Notes: generated by a model from the sequence alone, not told the origin. A stretch of 64,000 nt of DNA from Trichomonas vaginalis G3 (GCF_026262505.1 NC_067207.1:30162082-30226081); one strand, 5' to 3'; shown: positions 18,243 through 29,462, numbered from the stretch's first letter. Numbers and translations are program-made.

Positions 18243-18473
18243 ATGGACGTATTTGAGTATCTCTTCGAATTGAAGCAAAACAAAGTTTACACACACAAAC
18301 AATACAAATACATTGACAGAATAGTTCTTTATACAAACAATGGAAAATGTTATAGAATAGCAGTCTTTGCTGAACCAAAATATTTTCATAAAGCAAAGAA
18401 AGTTGGTATAACCGAGATGGTGAAAGTTCTTGAAGCAGACAAAAATATAACCAAAACTGACCGATATTTCTAA
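18243..18473 (+). CDS. Unrecognised 76-aa basic protein
   Basis: Open frame MDVFEYLFELKQNKVYTHKQ, compact alpha/beta and rich in Lys and Tyr, divergent from the CCG-family gene with 17 bases between starts (CATTTTACTTAGAATAAAAAG on the plus strand). No family recognised. Confidence 0.5.
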   Translation: MDVFEYLFELKQNKVYTHKQYKYIDRIVLYTNNGKCYRIAVFAEPKYFHKAKKVGITEMVKVLEADKNITKTDRYF

Positions 18474-18552
18474 AGGTAAGTTTATAATACAATTTATGTC
18501 AAAACTGGCGTACTGTCAATATTTGACGGAGAGAAGTCAGTTCAAGAACAAC

Positions 18553-20140
18553 TTACTGACCTGCTGCCAAAATCTGCTCGATGGAAGCTGTCGTTATGCC
18601 AATCTGAGGAGCCCCAGCAGGTTTCATCGAACGAATCTTCAAAAGAGCATCTTCCGTGAAAAGTGCTATTGGTTTTGTAAACTTCTTTGCTTTCAATTCA
18701 TCTGGACCGTCTCTGTCACCAGTATATTGTATTTGAACTGTACCAACAGTTGAAATACCACCCATAAAGTCTTCTGAGTCAGCAAATGGAATGCCAAGCC
18801 AAAAGTTTGAACGGTCTCCATTTGTATATTGAGTTTTTTGACCTCCTGTATGAGTCCATACTTTCACATATGGCATAATAGAACTTTGCATTTCAGGGTT
18901 AATGGTTGTTGTGAAGTTGTTGTTAAAGTTCATAGCATCTAATGTCAAGTTGTATGACCTCATATCCTCAACTGTAGAATATTCTTCTCTTGGATAATAT
19001 TTGCCATCTATGTTTATATGATATTTAATACCAGGGTTGTAGAAACAAGAATAGTCATTTATAGTTCGTCTGAACAGTACAAACATAGTATCTGCATGTT
19101 TCATTGCAGTTGTTAAGCAATATCTGTTCTTGCACCTGGGTCAGCACTTTGGTTTCCAACTTCACCTGCAAAGTCTTTGACAGATATTTGGTGTATAGGA
19201 ACATAAGTGGAACTGCAATAATTTGGCAGCTAAAGCATTTGAATATCTGGGTCCAACATATAGACTGCAAGTCTGCTTTCTATTCTCTTGCATTCAAATT
19301 TTTCGCATGTGAACTTAACTGGGTCCCAAGCATTCCAGCAGCATTGAAATAATAGTTTACTTCAGTGTTGAGGTTTGAGAAACCAAAGTCTAAGTCAACT
19401 TTGTTTGCAAAAGTCGGCGAATTGGCTCCCAGTTCACTACTGTAAGAGTGAATGGGTCTTGTGTTGGTGCAATGACTAAGTTATTTTTGCTTGGAGTAAG
19501 TTCGATAGAAATTTTTCCTGCCCAGTTTGGCAAGTATCTTAAAAACCTGAAGATGAGGAAAGATGACAAAGGAACTCTAAGTTTCAGTTTTACTTTGGTT
19601 ACTGCTGCTGCAGTTTCCAGAAAGAGGTTAACATAAACTCCTGGAACGTTAGGGTCAAGTCTTCTTATTTTCTCAATAGTTGCATACTGGTCTGTTTGTT
19701 CTCTAGCTTGTGGTTGTACTGAGTTTAAGCGAACCAATTCATAGTTTTGCCCATGTTACTGTTTGAACTAAGTCAGAGTTAGAATATATCTTAATATCCC
19801 ATGAAAACTTTCTGGAGCATATTGGTATCCGACATAGAAAATTCCATTGCAACCTTTCTTGTCAGACAACTTGGCAGAAGGTTTTATTTCAATGTCTTTT
19901 CCACGTATAAGAATGAGTTGTCATAGAAATAATATGAAACCTGTCGCGCAATATCTATGTTGTTGAAGAACCTTCTCCAAACTCACCTACGTTTCCATAA
20001 GAAACAGCAGTTGTATATTCGTAAGTTCCAGGAACTATTCCTGACCTTCTAATGGCATTGTCGCATTCGTTATACCATTCGAAACATTTCCATTCATAGC
20101 ATCCAAAACTGTTGGCGTTATATTCTGAGCGGCGTACATT
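18553..20140 (-). pseudogene. Double-jelly-roll major capsid protein (MCP) remnant
   Basis: Homologous in style and order to the MCP of element B: an N-terminal beta-rich part, the middle part (EIKPSAKLSDKKGCNGIFYV), VPGVYVNLFLETAAAVTKV, and the long C-terminal part with NDYSCFYNPGIKYHINIDGK, YNLTLDAMNFNNNF and PYVKVWTHTGGQ. This is the second jelly roll of Polinton MCPs, where the NP-x-hydrophobic strand is followed by a list of Asn/Glu-rich loops. About five breaks. Confidence 0.65.
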
Positions 20141-20199
20141 TCATATGGGTAAAAATATAGAATAGTTGGATTTATATATCATAATAGAACCCACTCGGA

Positions 20200-23100
20200 C
20201 CAAGCTTTGCTTTGTTCTACTCTTCTTCTTTGGTGTCGCTTTTGGTAACTTGCCCTCTGCTTCAAGTTGTTGCATCTTTGCCTCATGTTCACCTAGTATG
20301 TTGTAAATTTCCCATGTCCTTTTTGCCTTTGGGCTTGGTCGCCCAACTCAGGTAACCTATACCTAGAAAGATTTTGTCATAGTTTGTATTTGAGTCTTCG
20401 CGTTATTGTTTGCATGACTCTTTCCTGAGTTTTCCGGTTCAAGCTCTTCAAACAGAGCTTGTCCATATGGAATAAGCTCGTTTCCAAATATTATGTTTTG
20501 TAGCCATTCTGGTTTTCTTTCCATGTTACCAATAATATCTTTTGTGAATGGGAAAGCTTTTACCCAATGTTTCAGTCTTGCGTCATTAATTTCTGTAGTT
20601 GGTTTTATTTTGTCAAGGAACATGTTTTTTCAATACTAACATTTCATTTGGTACTGTCCATTTGAGTTTTCTTAAATATTCATCCTTCTCGGTTCATTGT
20701 CTGCAAAGTAAGTTTTTATGACATTTTGTAAACTTTCGTTTGCAAGGTCATGTACAATAGGTTTCTTCCTTTCCTCCCTAACTTTCTTTCTAAACTCTTC
20801 ACCAAATATACCATCTCTATGGTTCTGTGTAGTTCTTTGAGATAAATGTTCTAGAACGTCAGGTGTTATATTTCCATCAGCCATGTTCATTTCATACTGG
20901 TCCAAAAATATCTGCATCTTTCATATCTTTCAATGGCATTAGCCGCGCTGAAAATACCAGCTATATCTGGTTCACCATTCACTTCCATTGCGTCTACAAC
21001 TTCTTGGAATTGTGGTTGTAAGTTTTTATGAACCACCTATCCGGATTAGCTTTATGACCCCATCTCATTGTAGTTCCATAGTCTGCAGAAACAAAAGTAG
21101 GTTTGTTTCCATATTGGTTTAGGTCTGAATGAACTTTAAAACAATGTTTCATTTCTATATGTTTTGTTGAAATTTAACCTTTTATTTTCACCGAGTTCAG
21201 CCAAAGATTGAACGTTATATGGTCGTAAGTAAAAAGGATTATTGTATTTGTGTACATTATCTTTCAGTTCTTCCATTCTATATGCTGAATATTTTCATCT
21301 GATGTTGGAGTCTTTTGTATTGTCGGCGAACATTTTTCGATATTCTTCTACTATGTCAGCCGAATTTTGCTTAGACTCTTGGAAAGATCCATATTTCTCA
21401 CTTACACTTTGTTGAGGTGTCAAAATTTTTCGGCTGTTCCAAATCTTCATCTAGTTCTGTGAAGTTAGTTTCCAAAGGAGGGACTTGTTCGTTTCCTTCA
21501 GGCTCTTCTAGCTGTTGTTGCTGAACTATTTCTTCCATGTCTGGTTGTATCTGAACTTCTTCCTGTGGAGTTTCTTGTACCTCATCTGCTGGCATTTCAT
21601 ATATTCCGAGACCGTTTTTTAACAAGTTCCCTATTTAAGCCATCCGCATTCATAACCCTTTCTTCTTTCGTTCCGTCTCTATTTTTTACGCGTTTCATGA
21701 AGATAGTTGAATTATCATTTATCTCTGACACCAAATATCTCGGAGTAAATTCATCCATGTCATTTGGATGATATGCTATTAAATCATATCCCTTAGCGAG
21801 CTTGTATTTTTCCAGGTTTGAAAATTATATCCCATTTGTGTGCTGAACCATAAAGCTAAATAGGTTCGGGTCAGTATTCCTTCCTTGAACTTTCTAATAG
21901 CTTCTTTATATCTGTCACTAAAGTCAAGAGTACTGGGTAACCATAATTTTCCTTAAGCATTTTTAAGAATTCTTGGTTTCCTTGTTCTCTACTTCTTTTA
22001 TGTCCTTGCTCTGTTTGTGGTTGTGGTGCTGGATTTTGAACTGTTGGTTGTGGTGCTGGATTTTGAACTGTTGGTTGTGGTGCAGTGTTTTTGAACTGTT
22101 GGTTTGTTGTGCAGTGTTTTGAACTGTTGGTTTTGTGTTGGTTTTGGTGCATGCCTGTGTCTGTGTCCATGTGACGATGTAATGTTTTAGGTAGTCCTGG
22201 TGCAGGTGCTTCTCTTGGAGGGTTTGGTGGTTATAAGTTCCACCAGCTGGCACATATGTTCCATTCTGCAGCATAATGTCCTACCCGACTTTTCGTTTTT
22301 AAGAAAGCATTTACTAGGTCTGTTTTAGTCTGTTGTAACTCTTTTTTCTGACTTTCCAAAACAGTTGCTCTAACGGCGTCATAGGCACTTTGAACTGCCT
22401 GTCTCGTTGCTGCATCTGTTATTTTCGTCATATTTTGTGCTACTTCTCTTAACTCGTTGTCGAAACCTTCAGACTTCAGTTTCTTTCCAGATGAGAAGTC
22501 GTTCACTGTTTCACCTTACTATGAAGAGCTTCGAAGGCGTTCTTAAAGTCAGCATTCATTAAAGCTTCATTTGAACTGTCTTCATCCGCTTGTATTTTGT
22601 CCTTATTGACCTATAAGTTGGGCTGCTTTGGCGTTGGCTTGGGCATCTAACCAGTCATTATTAGCTTTTATATATTCTGCGCTTTTCATTGCCTTTTGCA
22701 TGGCTGCGTCGTTATTTTTACTTTCTTGTGCTAAGTTTCATACTGTACGGTTTGGTTTTGCAACTGTAAAAGTTTTTCTGCCTTTACATTTGCTTCAACT
22801 TCTTTTTTATACTCATCCGCTATCCATATATGTCTTCAGGGCTTTTTGTTTTATCTCTTCATCTTTCAGTACTTTATATTGAGTAGTATGGTTTTTCAAA
22901 TTTATACATCTTGTTCCATTTTTGCTACTTCTGCTGCTTTTTCTGACACTTTTTTCGCATATTCCTCTGTACTTAGTTCTTTCAGTTGTTTCTCTTTCTT
23001 CTTTTTTCTCTACGTTTAACTCATTTAGTTTCTTTGTGTGTCTGTCATATTCTAGTTTCTTTTCGTTTTCACTTATTTTGTTTCTGTATGTCTATGTTTG

Positions 23101-23403
23101 ACTTTTTGACATCTGTTATTGATTTTTGAGTGAACTCAAATTCATTTGACTTTGAGGGTTATAAGCTGTTCCGTCTGCAGCTCACCATAGCCTGCCATTT
23201 TCGCTAAAGAGTGCCGCTCTTAAACCTCCACTCTGTGCACCAATAACTCGGTTTAAAAGCATAGGGTTGCTTGACATTTGTTGCAACATAGTGGGGTCAT
23301 TCATAATTTGTTGTTGCAACTGTTGTTGTGGTGTCAGTTTTTCTATTGGATGTTTCAATGCTCCCTTCCTCTTACGTATATTCTTACGTAGCTTACGTGG
23401 CAT
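20200..23403 (-). pseudogene. Long disordered/coiled-coil structural gene remnant
   Basis: Starts MPRKLRKNIRKRKGALKHPI, a strongly basic nuclear- or DNA-binding-like leader, then Gln-rich (TPQQQLQQQIMNDPTMLQQM), long coiled-coil stretches, a 9-residue tandem repeat (NPAPQPTVQ), an acidic Gln-rich part (EEVQIQPDMEEIVQQQQLEE) and a globular end (KHWVKAFPFTKDIIGNMERK). It lies directly upstream of the MCP on the same strand, as scaffold or tape-like genes often do. More than ten breaks. Role is inference. Confidence 0.45.
22012..22135 (-). repeat. 27-bp coding tandem repeat
   Basis: Units of TGTTGGTTGTGGTGCTGGAT plus seven bases, repeated about four times with decay, coding NPAPQPTVQ on the minus strand within the long structural gene. 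Confidence 0.75.
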
Positions 23404-23883
23404 TTTAAGTGAAGTAAAAAACGGTTTTTGACAGATGTTTATATGACACTTTTTGTTCAGCACAAAAAACTACTCGGTCAAAGTGTTGTCAGTTTTGTAA
23501 AATAACCGTCTTATCTCATTCTATAAGGGGGAAAAGGCTTCTCAAAGTATACTTCCTTGGAACGCCCGTAACTTTTCCTGTAGCGACGATAGACCTTACT
23601 TGTCCGGACAAAGTTATACTATTTTGAGTGCTCTACAAAAAAGTTCAACGGCGACGACTCTCAAAAACCGTTGTGTAAAAAGTTTTACCGTTGGACAAAA
23701 AAAGTATATATAGAAACAAAAAACGTTTATAGTTCATTCAATATATTTGAGATGGAACGGTTTTCCAACGGTAACTATTAAATAAAATAAAATTATACAA
23801 GGGGTTACCGTTGACGAAAACGGTTTATTTTAAACTCTTATTTGAAAAAATAAAGTGGTCGGTTTTTTCACTTCATTTTAGCT
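23404..23883. promoter_or_regulatory. Divergent promoter region with clustered AACGGT/ACCGTT boxes
   Basis: 480 bases without a gene between a minus-strand start (23,403) and a plus-strand start (23,884). AACGGT, CAACGG or ACCGTT occurs about eight times, on both strands (near 23,420, 23,650, 23,668, 23,688, 23,756, 23,768, 23,805 and 23,818). YAACGG is the classic Myb half-site, and trichomonads regulate genes with Myb proteins. TCACTTCATTTTAG just upstream of 23,884 is initiator-like. Confidence 0.6.
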
Positions 23884-24689
23884 CAATGTCATACCAAGAC
23901 AGTAGCGATTCCGATTCAACTATCCAGGAAGAGGATTGTCATCCTCCACGGTCACTCCCAGTCCCAGATGACACTCCAAGACTCGCTTTGACCCGAGCAA
24001 TCTAACTTCCAATTGCGCCAACAATTGCAGTCAAAAGCTGATGAATACATGGCTTCTTCTTAGAAGAAAGTATAGAACAGACCTCAGAGTATTCTACAGC
24101 TCTTGGTCAACTAGTTTCGGCGACGGTCCAATTCGAACAAATTTGTTCGAATTCAATTCAATATGCAGACGAACTTGTCCGCTATTGTCCACTCTTGTAA
24201 GGTACTTCAAGAACGACTCTTCAACCAGTTGCTTCCTACCTTACGCAGCCCAATTCAAATTCAATTTGCCCGTGCAGCCATAAACTTCATCTCGTACTCG
24301 TACAGCTATGACCAGATGAACTAGCTGACGAGTACGGAGCCGAAAATGTTGGCTGGGTTTTTCGCACAACTCCTTGCGAATTCCAAGTTGAAATTGTCAA
24401 CCATTTCCTCGTTCGTACTATTTCGTTACAGAATGAAGACAACGAAAAAGATGGAGTCATTCCAGGTGACCGTGTAAGAGTCATTTTCCAACGCAAAAGT
24501 GGACAAGAAATTGTATTCGAAGAATTGGTTTGCATATTCTTTAGCAATGGTCAAGCCTACTGGGAAGGAAACTTGGTATTAGTCCCCGGTGAAACCATTT
24601 CTGTTTCATCGGATTTGAACCATTCATACAAGATATGGTTCAATTACGTTGCATATAACGCAGAAGACCCGAACTTTGACTCAGAATAA
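23884..24689 (+). pseudogene. Unrecognised broken element gene with beta-rich C-terminus
   Basis: Begins MSYQDSSDSDSTIQEEDCHP (acidic, disordered) after an initiator-like TTCATTTTAG. The middle is Gln/Asn-rich and helical. The end is beta-rich (GVIPGDRVRVIFQRKSG, YWEGNLVLVPGETISVSSDL). The latter resembles a small beta-barrel of unknown family. About four breaks. Last gene of element A. Confidence 0.4.
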
Positions 24690-24754
24690 AAACTTCATTT
24701 ATAATAATCATCATCAGGGCTAGAAGGCACGAAGTGCCTGGAAGCCCCACTACC
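24690..24754. other. Presumed right end of element A
   Basis: 65 bases with a small hairpin (GGCAC-GAA-GTGCC at 24,727-24,739) and ending in TACC directly before the poly(T). No Polinton TIR is visible, so the element end is truncated or eroded. Confidence 0.35.
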
Positions 24755-24945
24755 TTTTTTTTTTTTTTTTTTTTTACTGATTAAAAAAATTAAATAATAA
24801 TTATTTTAAACAAAATTAACAAGGAAAAGTTTTGATAAATTCTGGTTGATCTGTTCTTCGAATAAATACTTTTGTAGTTCAGGGGAGTCTTCATCATCAT
24901 TGAAGAAGTTGAATTTCTCATTCAACGTCTTTACTTTATCCCAAT
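24755..24945 (-). pseudogene. Poly(A)-tailed 3' cDNA fragment of the 29,774-34,990 gene
   Basis: 24,776-24,945 is identical over 170 bases to 29,744-29,913, the last 46 codons plus 30-base 3' UTR of the large gene. On the gene's strand the copy is followed by 21 A residues exactly where the chromosomal copy continues with ACCTGTTATA, so the copy was made from polyadenylated mRNA. It is 5'-truncated. TACC is present on both outer sides (24,751-24,754 and 24,945-24,948), a possible 3-4 bp target duplication or microhomology. No retroelement is seen in the window. Confidence 0.88.
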
Positions 24946-25524
24946 ACCGATTTTAGCAACTCTAAATATCGATATATCAAAAAGAAAGAAATTTGCTGTT
25001 GCAATATTTGTAATGCCATTATTTATTTTTCTCGATGTGCTTCAATTTTATGTATACAATTCAACTTATTGGTTTTCGAATGTATTTTATAAACTTTATA
25101 CATTCACATATTATACTGAAGCTAAAGAATATGAAAATATTTTACATACTTATATTTATTCTATGAAACAAACTGGACATGTTTCATGAATCTTTTACCT
25201 CTTTTCATCATGAATATTTTGTCAGTTTCTGCAGAAGGAGATATTGATACAGAAAAAAGCACTGATAAAGTAATGCAACCTATTAATATTTGAGATTTCC
25301 CAGAATTTCATTAACAATCCTATGAGCGAATACCATGCTAAAACACAAGTTCTACATGATTTGACAAATGATTAGAACGAATATAAATTCAGAAATAGAA
25401 GCGTGTCAATGGACTGACCACATGTATCCATTCTCTATGAAATTTTATAATTATCGAATTTAAGTATTTTATAATTTGAGACCTTAGGCTATACATCTCA
25501 TCAGCAATTGTTTGGGATTTAGTA

Positions 25525-25552
25525 TAGGGTGTCCAAAGGTGTGTTTAGCACA
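25525..25552 (+). repeat. Mariner left terminal inverted repeat
   Basis: 28 bases, TAGGGTGTCCAAAGGTG-T-GTTTAGCACA. Confidence 0.95.
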
Positions 25553-25604
25553 AACCTGAATACTGCGAATAGAAATAAACAAGTTACATATATATAAAGT
25601 TTAT

Positions 25605-26615
25605 TTAAATATAATCACCATTGGATTCAATCACGCGTTCGCAGCGATCGATCCAGGCTTCAAAGACACGCTTTAAATCATCATGAGAAAATTGCTCAAA
25701 TTGCTCTCTTACAAAATTTTCAAGATCATCTGGACTCGCGAATTCGCGTCCTTCAGCTCTCTTTTTTAGCGTGCCGAATAAATAAAAGTCAGAGGGTACA
25801 ATATCAGGTGAATAAATTGGGTTTGGAACAACTTTGACATTGTTTTCCACCAAGTAATTCATTACCTTATGACTTTTGTGAACTCTTGAATTATCAAATG
25901 AATTGCAAACTTTTGTTTTTTGTTGTTTGGATTTCTCAAACTCATCAGAATTGATAATTTGAGTAAGACATTGTCAATTAGATACTGAGCATTCATCGTA
26001 TTAGGTTTTTGAAGAATATCAATTGCGATGATGCCATTCACGCCCCAAAAAACCGACAACATCATCATTGGTGTGTCAATTTTTTTCTTCGGGAATGTTT
26101 GCGGATCTTCATCCTTCGGGATCCACATGATTTTGGCTTCTGTTGCATATTGAAACCAAGACTCATCCCCTGTTACTAAAAAGCGAAACTTCTTGGATTG
26201 ATACGCACGCAATATAGAGAGGAGCTCTTTCGAAGATTGGACTCTAGATTTTTTTGAACTGAATTAAGGTTGTGCGGAACCCAACGTGTATACGCTAGTT
26301 TGTAGTTCAAATAATTGTGCAGATAATAACTGACTGTTGTACGTGGTATCTTTGTCATCTCCTCTATCCTTCTGAGTGATGCTCTTGGGTCTTCATCTAG
26401 CGCTTGAAGAATTGCTTTGATTTTTCTTTGATCCGGCGATTTTTTGTCAATTTTTATGATGGGCGCCTTTTTGTTCATGAAGTGATACATCCTAACATGA
26501 TACGTTACAGTGGAATAGCTAGGAGCATCCATACTGAAGCATTTTACCAATGTCTCGTAGATTTTTACAGTCTTTGCATTTTTTTGCAAGAGCGAGGATG
26601 TTTTCTTTATGATTC
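25605..26615 (-). pseudogene. Mariner (DD34D) transposase, frameshifted
   Basis: N-terminal helix-turn-helix part starts MNHKENILALAKKCKDCKNL, and a second HTH follows (ASLRRIEEMTKIPRTTVSYY). Catalytic motifs are TGDESWF (first Asp), FDNSRVH (second Asp) and SPDIVPSDFYLFG (third Asp), with 34 residues between the second and third Asp, the mariner signature. The frame changes near 25,889 and 26,215 and probably near 26,525, so this copy is inactive. Catalytic residues themselves are kept, suggesting recent decay. It would cut and paste the element at TA sites. Confidence 0.9.
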
Positions 26616-26796
26616 ATTAAAAAAATGAAAAAAATCCCGCCAAAATTTCCTGCGAAACCGCCTCTTGTCTCAAAATTCATTTTATATCCCGGCATGGCGC
26701 CAAAATACAACTTACTCATCATATACATATATTCATATTTTTTATTATATATTTATAATCAGCATATATCTCCTTTAATAGTCTCATATAGAGCGC

Positions 26797-26824
26797 TGTG
26801 CTAAACGCACCTTTGGACACCCTA
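26797..26824 (-). repeat. Mariner right terminal inverted repeat
   Basis: 28 bases; its reverse complement differs from the left arm only by C for T at position 18. Confidence 0.95.
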
Positions 26825-27622
26825 TATTACAAGGTAATTTAAATGAATGATATGACAAAGAATTATCCCAATTAATGAGGCAATTTCCAAACAACAAATT
26901 TGTCTACAGGCAATTTAACACATTTTGACAAGATATCAATGATGACTGTCTAGGAATTCTTAACAAGATGGAAAGATGGATCAGAATTGATGCTGATTGC
27001 AGCAATGCCAAATATCCTTGTTTCATGCAAATGTGAAAGTTTGATTGCAGAATGATGAATTCAATGATAGTATGAATAAGATATTTACAGAAGATGACAC
27101 CAATTTAGACAAATACGAATTGATCTTGAAATCTGTAAACAAGCATAAGATTTCCAGTAATTTTGCATTTTGGTTTATTTTGAATTCTCTTCCTTTGTTA
27201 GTTCTAATTCTTTTGTTCAATTATTAAGTTACAATTGTGAAAGAACAAATTGCAATGTTCTAAGGATTTTCTTGTGTCAGATACATGATCACAATGGTCC
27301 CAATAATGCTGCAAACATATATATATATATAACGAAAAAAACTTGATGATCCTAAAGATCCTTCCAAGTAATTAATGAAACCAATCGAACTTGTCTTAAA
27401 TTCGAATCACAAGGTTATGCTGGAGAAAAAGATAGCCTTGGAATCTTGCAGCATATGTTTCTATTGTATTACTTTCCTTGATGGAGTCAGAGCATATAAA
27501 GAAGATAATGAAAGAATGGACCAAATGAGAAAAGATACATATGGGAAAAGCATCAATTTCATACAGTACTATAATCTCGAACATACTTACATAATCCAGG
27601 AGAGTCCTTTGAGAAATATTTA

Positions 27623-29462
27623 TCAGTCGCCACAATAAACTACATAATCAAGGAGATAATAAAATGGAGATTGATTATTGTTATCATCGAAGTCATTGAA
27701 CAAACACTGATCTTTGATATCATTAAGCCATGAATCCAACAAGTCACCATTTCTTTGGAGAATCGATGCCTGACTGTTGGAGATTATTAAAAAGACTGCT
27801 TTCATCTGATCGCCTGTGATTTCATTTTGTTCAAGTATCTTTTCCAGATACTTCTTTGAAGGAAGTTCGTCTTCATATAATTGTTCCTTTTCATCCTTAA
27901 TGAAATTGATTAATAATTGGTTCCCATTAAGCTTTGTGGAAAGAGAGTTTTCAATGGCATTTTGTGCTTCTTCTCTACGATTGTAGGTTACGTTTCCGTT
28001 AATAATTGTGACTTTTTCGTTTTTAATTACTTTCTCTGCAAAGAAATATAGAACTTGACCAAATTGATTGAAGTACTGTTTGAATTCATCTTCTGTTATG
28101 TTTGGATTATAGCATGTGAATGTAAGCTGATTATCCTCGTATTCTGATATGAGATGTTCTTGAACAAAGAATTCATTGAGCAATTGATCAAACTTCTCTT
28201 GGTCACTGCAGAGTTCTTGAGCTTGTTCTTCTGAGATTGAATAGAGAATTTTTTTTCTTTTGTTTGTTGGGGAATCCTCTCTCTGACAGTTTAGTCTTTA
28301 TAAAGTTAAGATATGTCTTTGGTTGGTCCATCGGCAAAATATGCTCGCGCTCTTCTTTCATTATGAAGTAATTGACATATAGGATCTTGCCTTTGAGTGG
28401 AGTAATAATTGTGTTTTTCAAAGCGTTCTGAGCTCCTTCCTTTGTCTTGAAAAGAACAAAGCCGAAACCTTTAGATTCGTGTGGCTCCTGAGCTTCGCGA
28501 CTGATGAGGCACTTCTCAACTTCACCGAATTGCTTGAAGTATTCTTCGAATTCTTCATCATTGATACTTCGGTCGATGTTCTTGATGTAAAGGTTACGAC
28601 CACGTGTCTCTTCGTAAAGGCGGCGGCGGAACTCGGCGGACTGCTCCGCTAAGAAGGCTTGGCGCTCTGCTTTAGTCTGGGCACGGCAGCAGACAAATTC
28701 GAACTCTCCTGAAATGTGCATCTTTCCATTGAGTGATTCTACTGCTTTAACGGCATCTTGGTGGTACATGAAATTGCAGAAACCAAATTCGCTGCTTGTT
28801 CCGTCATCATTGAACTTGATAGATGGATTAACAAATTCACCAAAATCTTTCATGAGTTTAGCAAGGTCTTCGTTCGTTTTGAAGTATTTGACTAGTAAAG
28901 GTTTGATAAATACATTTGTAAACGTTTCTTCTGAGTTCTTCCTGGTTGGCTTACAGTATAACACAATTTGAATTGGTTTGCCGTTGATAGAAGCTTGAGC
29001 AAGATCATTCTTAACACGCATGGCATCTTCTTCCTTGTAGAATGTGACGTAGCCGTCGCCACGAGGCTTGCCATTCGTTAACGGGATCTTGCAGGAAACC
29101 ACTTCGCCGAAGTTGGAGAAAATATCGTGAAGCTGTGCAGCTTCAATATATTCATCAAGGTCGAAGATGATGAGAGTACAAAAGTCTTTTTTGATGGCTC
29201 TCTTTGTAGCTGGATCGGACCAAAGAATACGGATTGGAACACCATCGAGTTTCGTGTAGTTGACTTCCAAAAGAGCACGTCTTGCTAATTCGTGGGATTC
29301 GAATGTGACAAAAGCAAAGGACTTGTCAAGAGATTTATGCTTCTTGACTGTGATTGTCCCTGATGGGAAGTTTCCGTACTCCCTGAAAAGCTCTTTGATG
29401 AAATTCCCATCAACATAGCCGGGGAGATCACCAACGAAAAGTTCTTTCCAGTTTAGATCCAT
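27623..29462 (-). pseudogene. Poly(A)-binding-protein-type gene with 4-5 RRMs; frame change at an A8 run
   Basis: MDLNWKELFVGDLPGYVDGN opens RRM1 (about 8-80), RRM2 (95-170, RGDGYVTF as RNP1), RRM3 (182-262, SEFGFCNF) and RRM4 (290-370, LYIKNI as RNP2 and SKGFGFVLF as RNP1), the PABP layout. The first frame ends at 28,203; coding continues in the next frame from about 28,250 to 27,623 with a fifth RRM-like part (NQLTFTCYNPNITEDEF) and a helical tail. The change lies in AAAAAAAATTC, so it is a one-base indel, a sequencing error or programmed slippage. The leader has TCATTTTTTAATATG (initiator), and the stop is followed by TAAA. RNA-binding is secure; whether it is functional is open. Confidence 0.8.

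Larger units (their letters stand above)
1..24752. mobile_element. Element A: old, decayed Maverick/Polinton (left end outside window)
   Basis: The span holds the Polinton hallmark set: retroviral-type integrase, protein-primed DNA polymerase B, packaging ATPase, double-jelly-roll major capsid protein and a minor capsid candidate, plus methyltransferase, HNH and SF3 helicase genes. No terminal inverted repeat is recognisable; the left end is off-window and the right end is placed only by loss of element genes before the poly(T)/cDNA scar at 24,755. Most large genes are broken, with dozens of breaks overall, so it is old. Base composition and start-site leaders differ between parts, so it may be two fused or nested elements. 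Family call is firm, boundaries are not. Confidence 0.85.
25525..26824 (-). mobile_element. Mariner transposon, Tvmar1-like
   Basis: 1,300 bp bounded by 28-bp terminal inverted repeats (TAGGGTGTCCAAAGGTGTGT at the left, one mismatch to the right arm) and flanked by TA at 25,523-25,524 and 26,825-26,826, the mariner target duplication. It encodes a DD34D transposase in minus orientation. Length and TIR length match what is known of Tvmar1 of T. vaginalis. It sits inside a dead membrane-protein gene. Confidence 0.92.
24946..27640 (+). pseudogene. Decayed multi-pass membrane-protein gene, interrupted by mariner
   Basis: Patches outside the mariner read hydrophobic segments (AVAIFVMPLFIFLDVLQFYV; FAFWFILNSLPLLVLILLF) alternating with soluble parts (TRWKDGSELMLIAAMPNI; DDTNLDKYELILKSVNKHK). 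Many frameshifts and stops. The style fits the large trichomonad families of multi-pass receptor-like proteins (for example those with cyclase domains), but no cyclase motif is seen, so the family is not assigned. 25,525-26,824 is a later insertion. Confidence 0.45.

Noticed and set aside
24776-24945. 170-bp repeat as a long target-site duplication or an assembly duplication
   Set aside because: The copy ends exactly at a poly(A) tract at the mRNA cleavage point, which neither explanation predicts.
27375-27638. 87-codon plus-strand frame ending opposite the PABP-type stop
   Set aside because: Lies in the decayed membrane-gene region and reads on into the 3' end of the opposite gene; kept only as part of that pseudogene.
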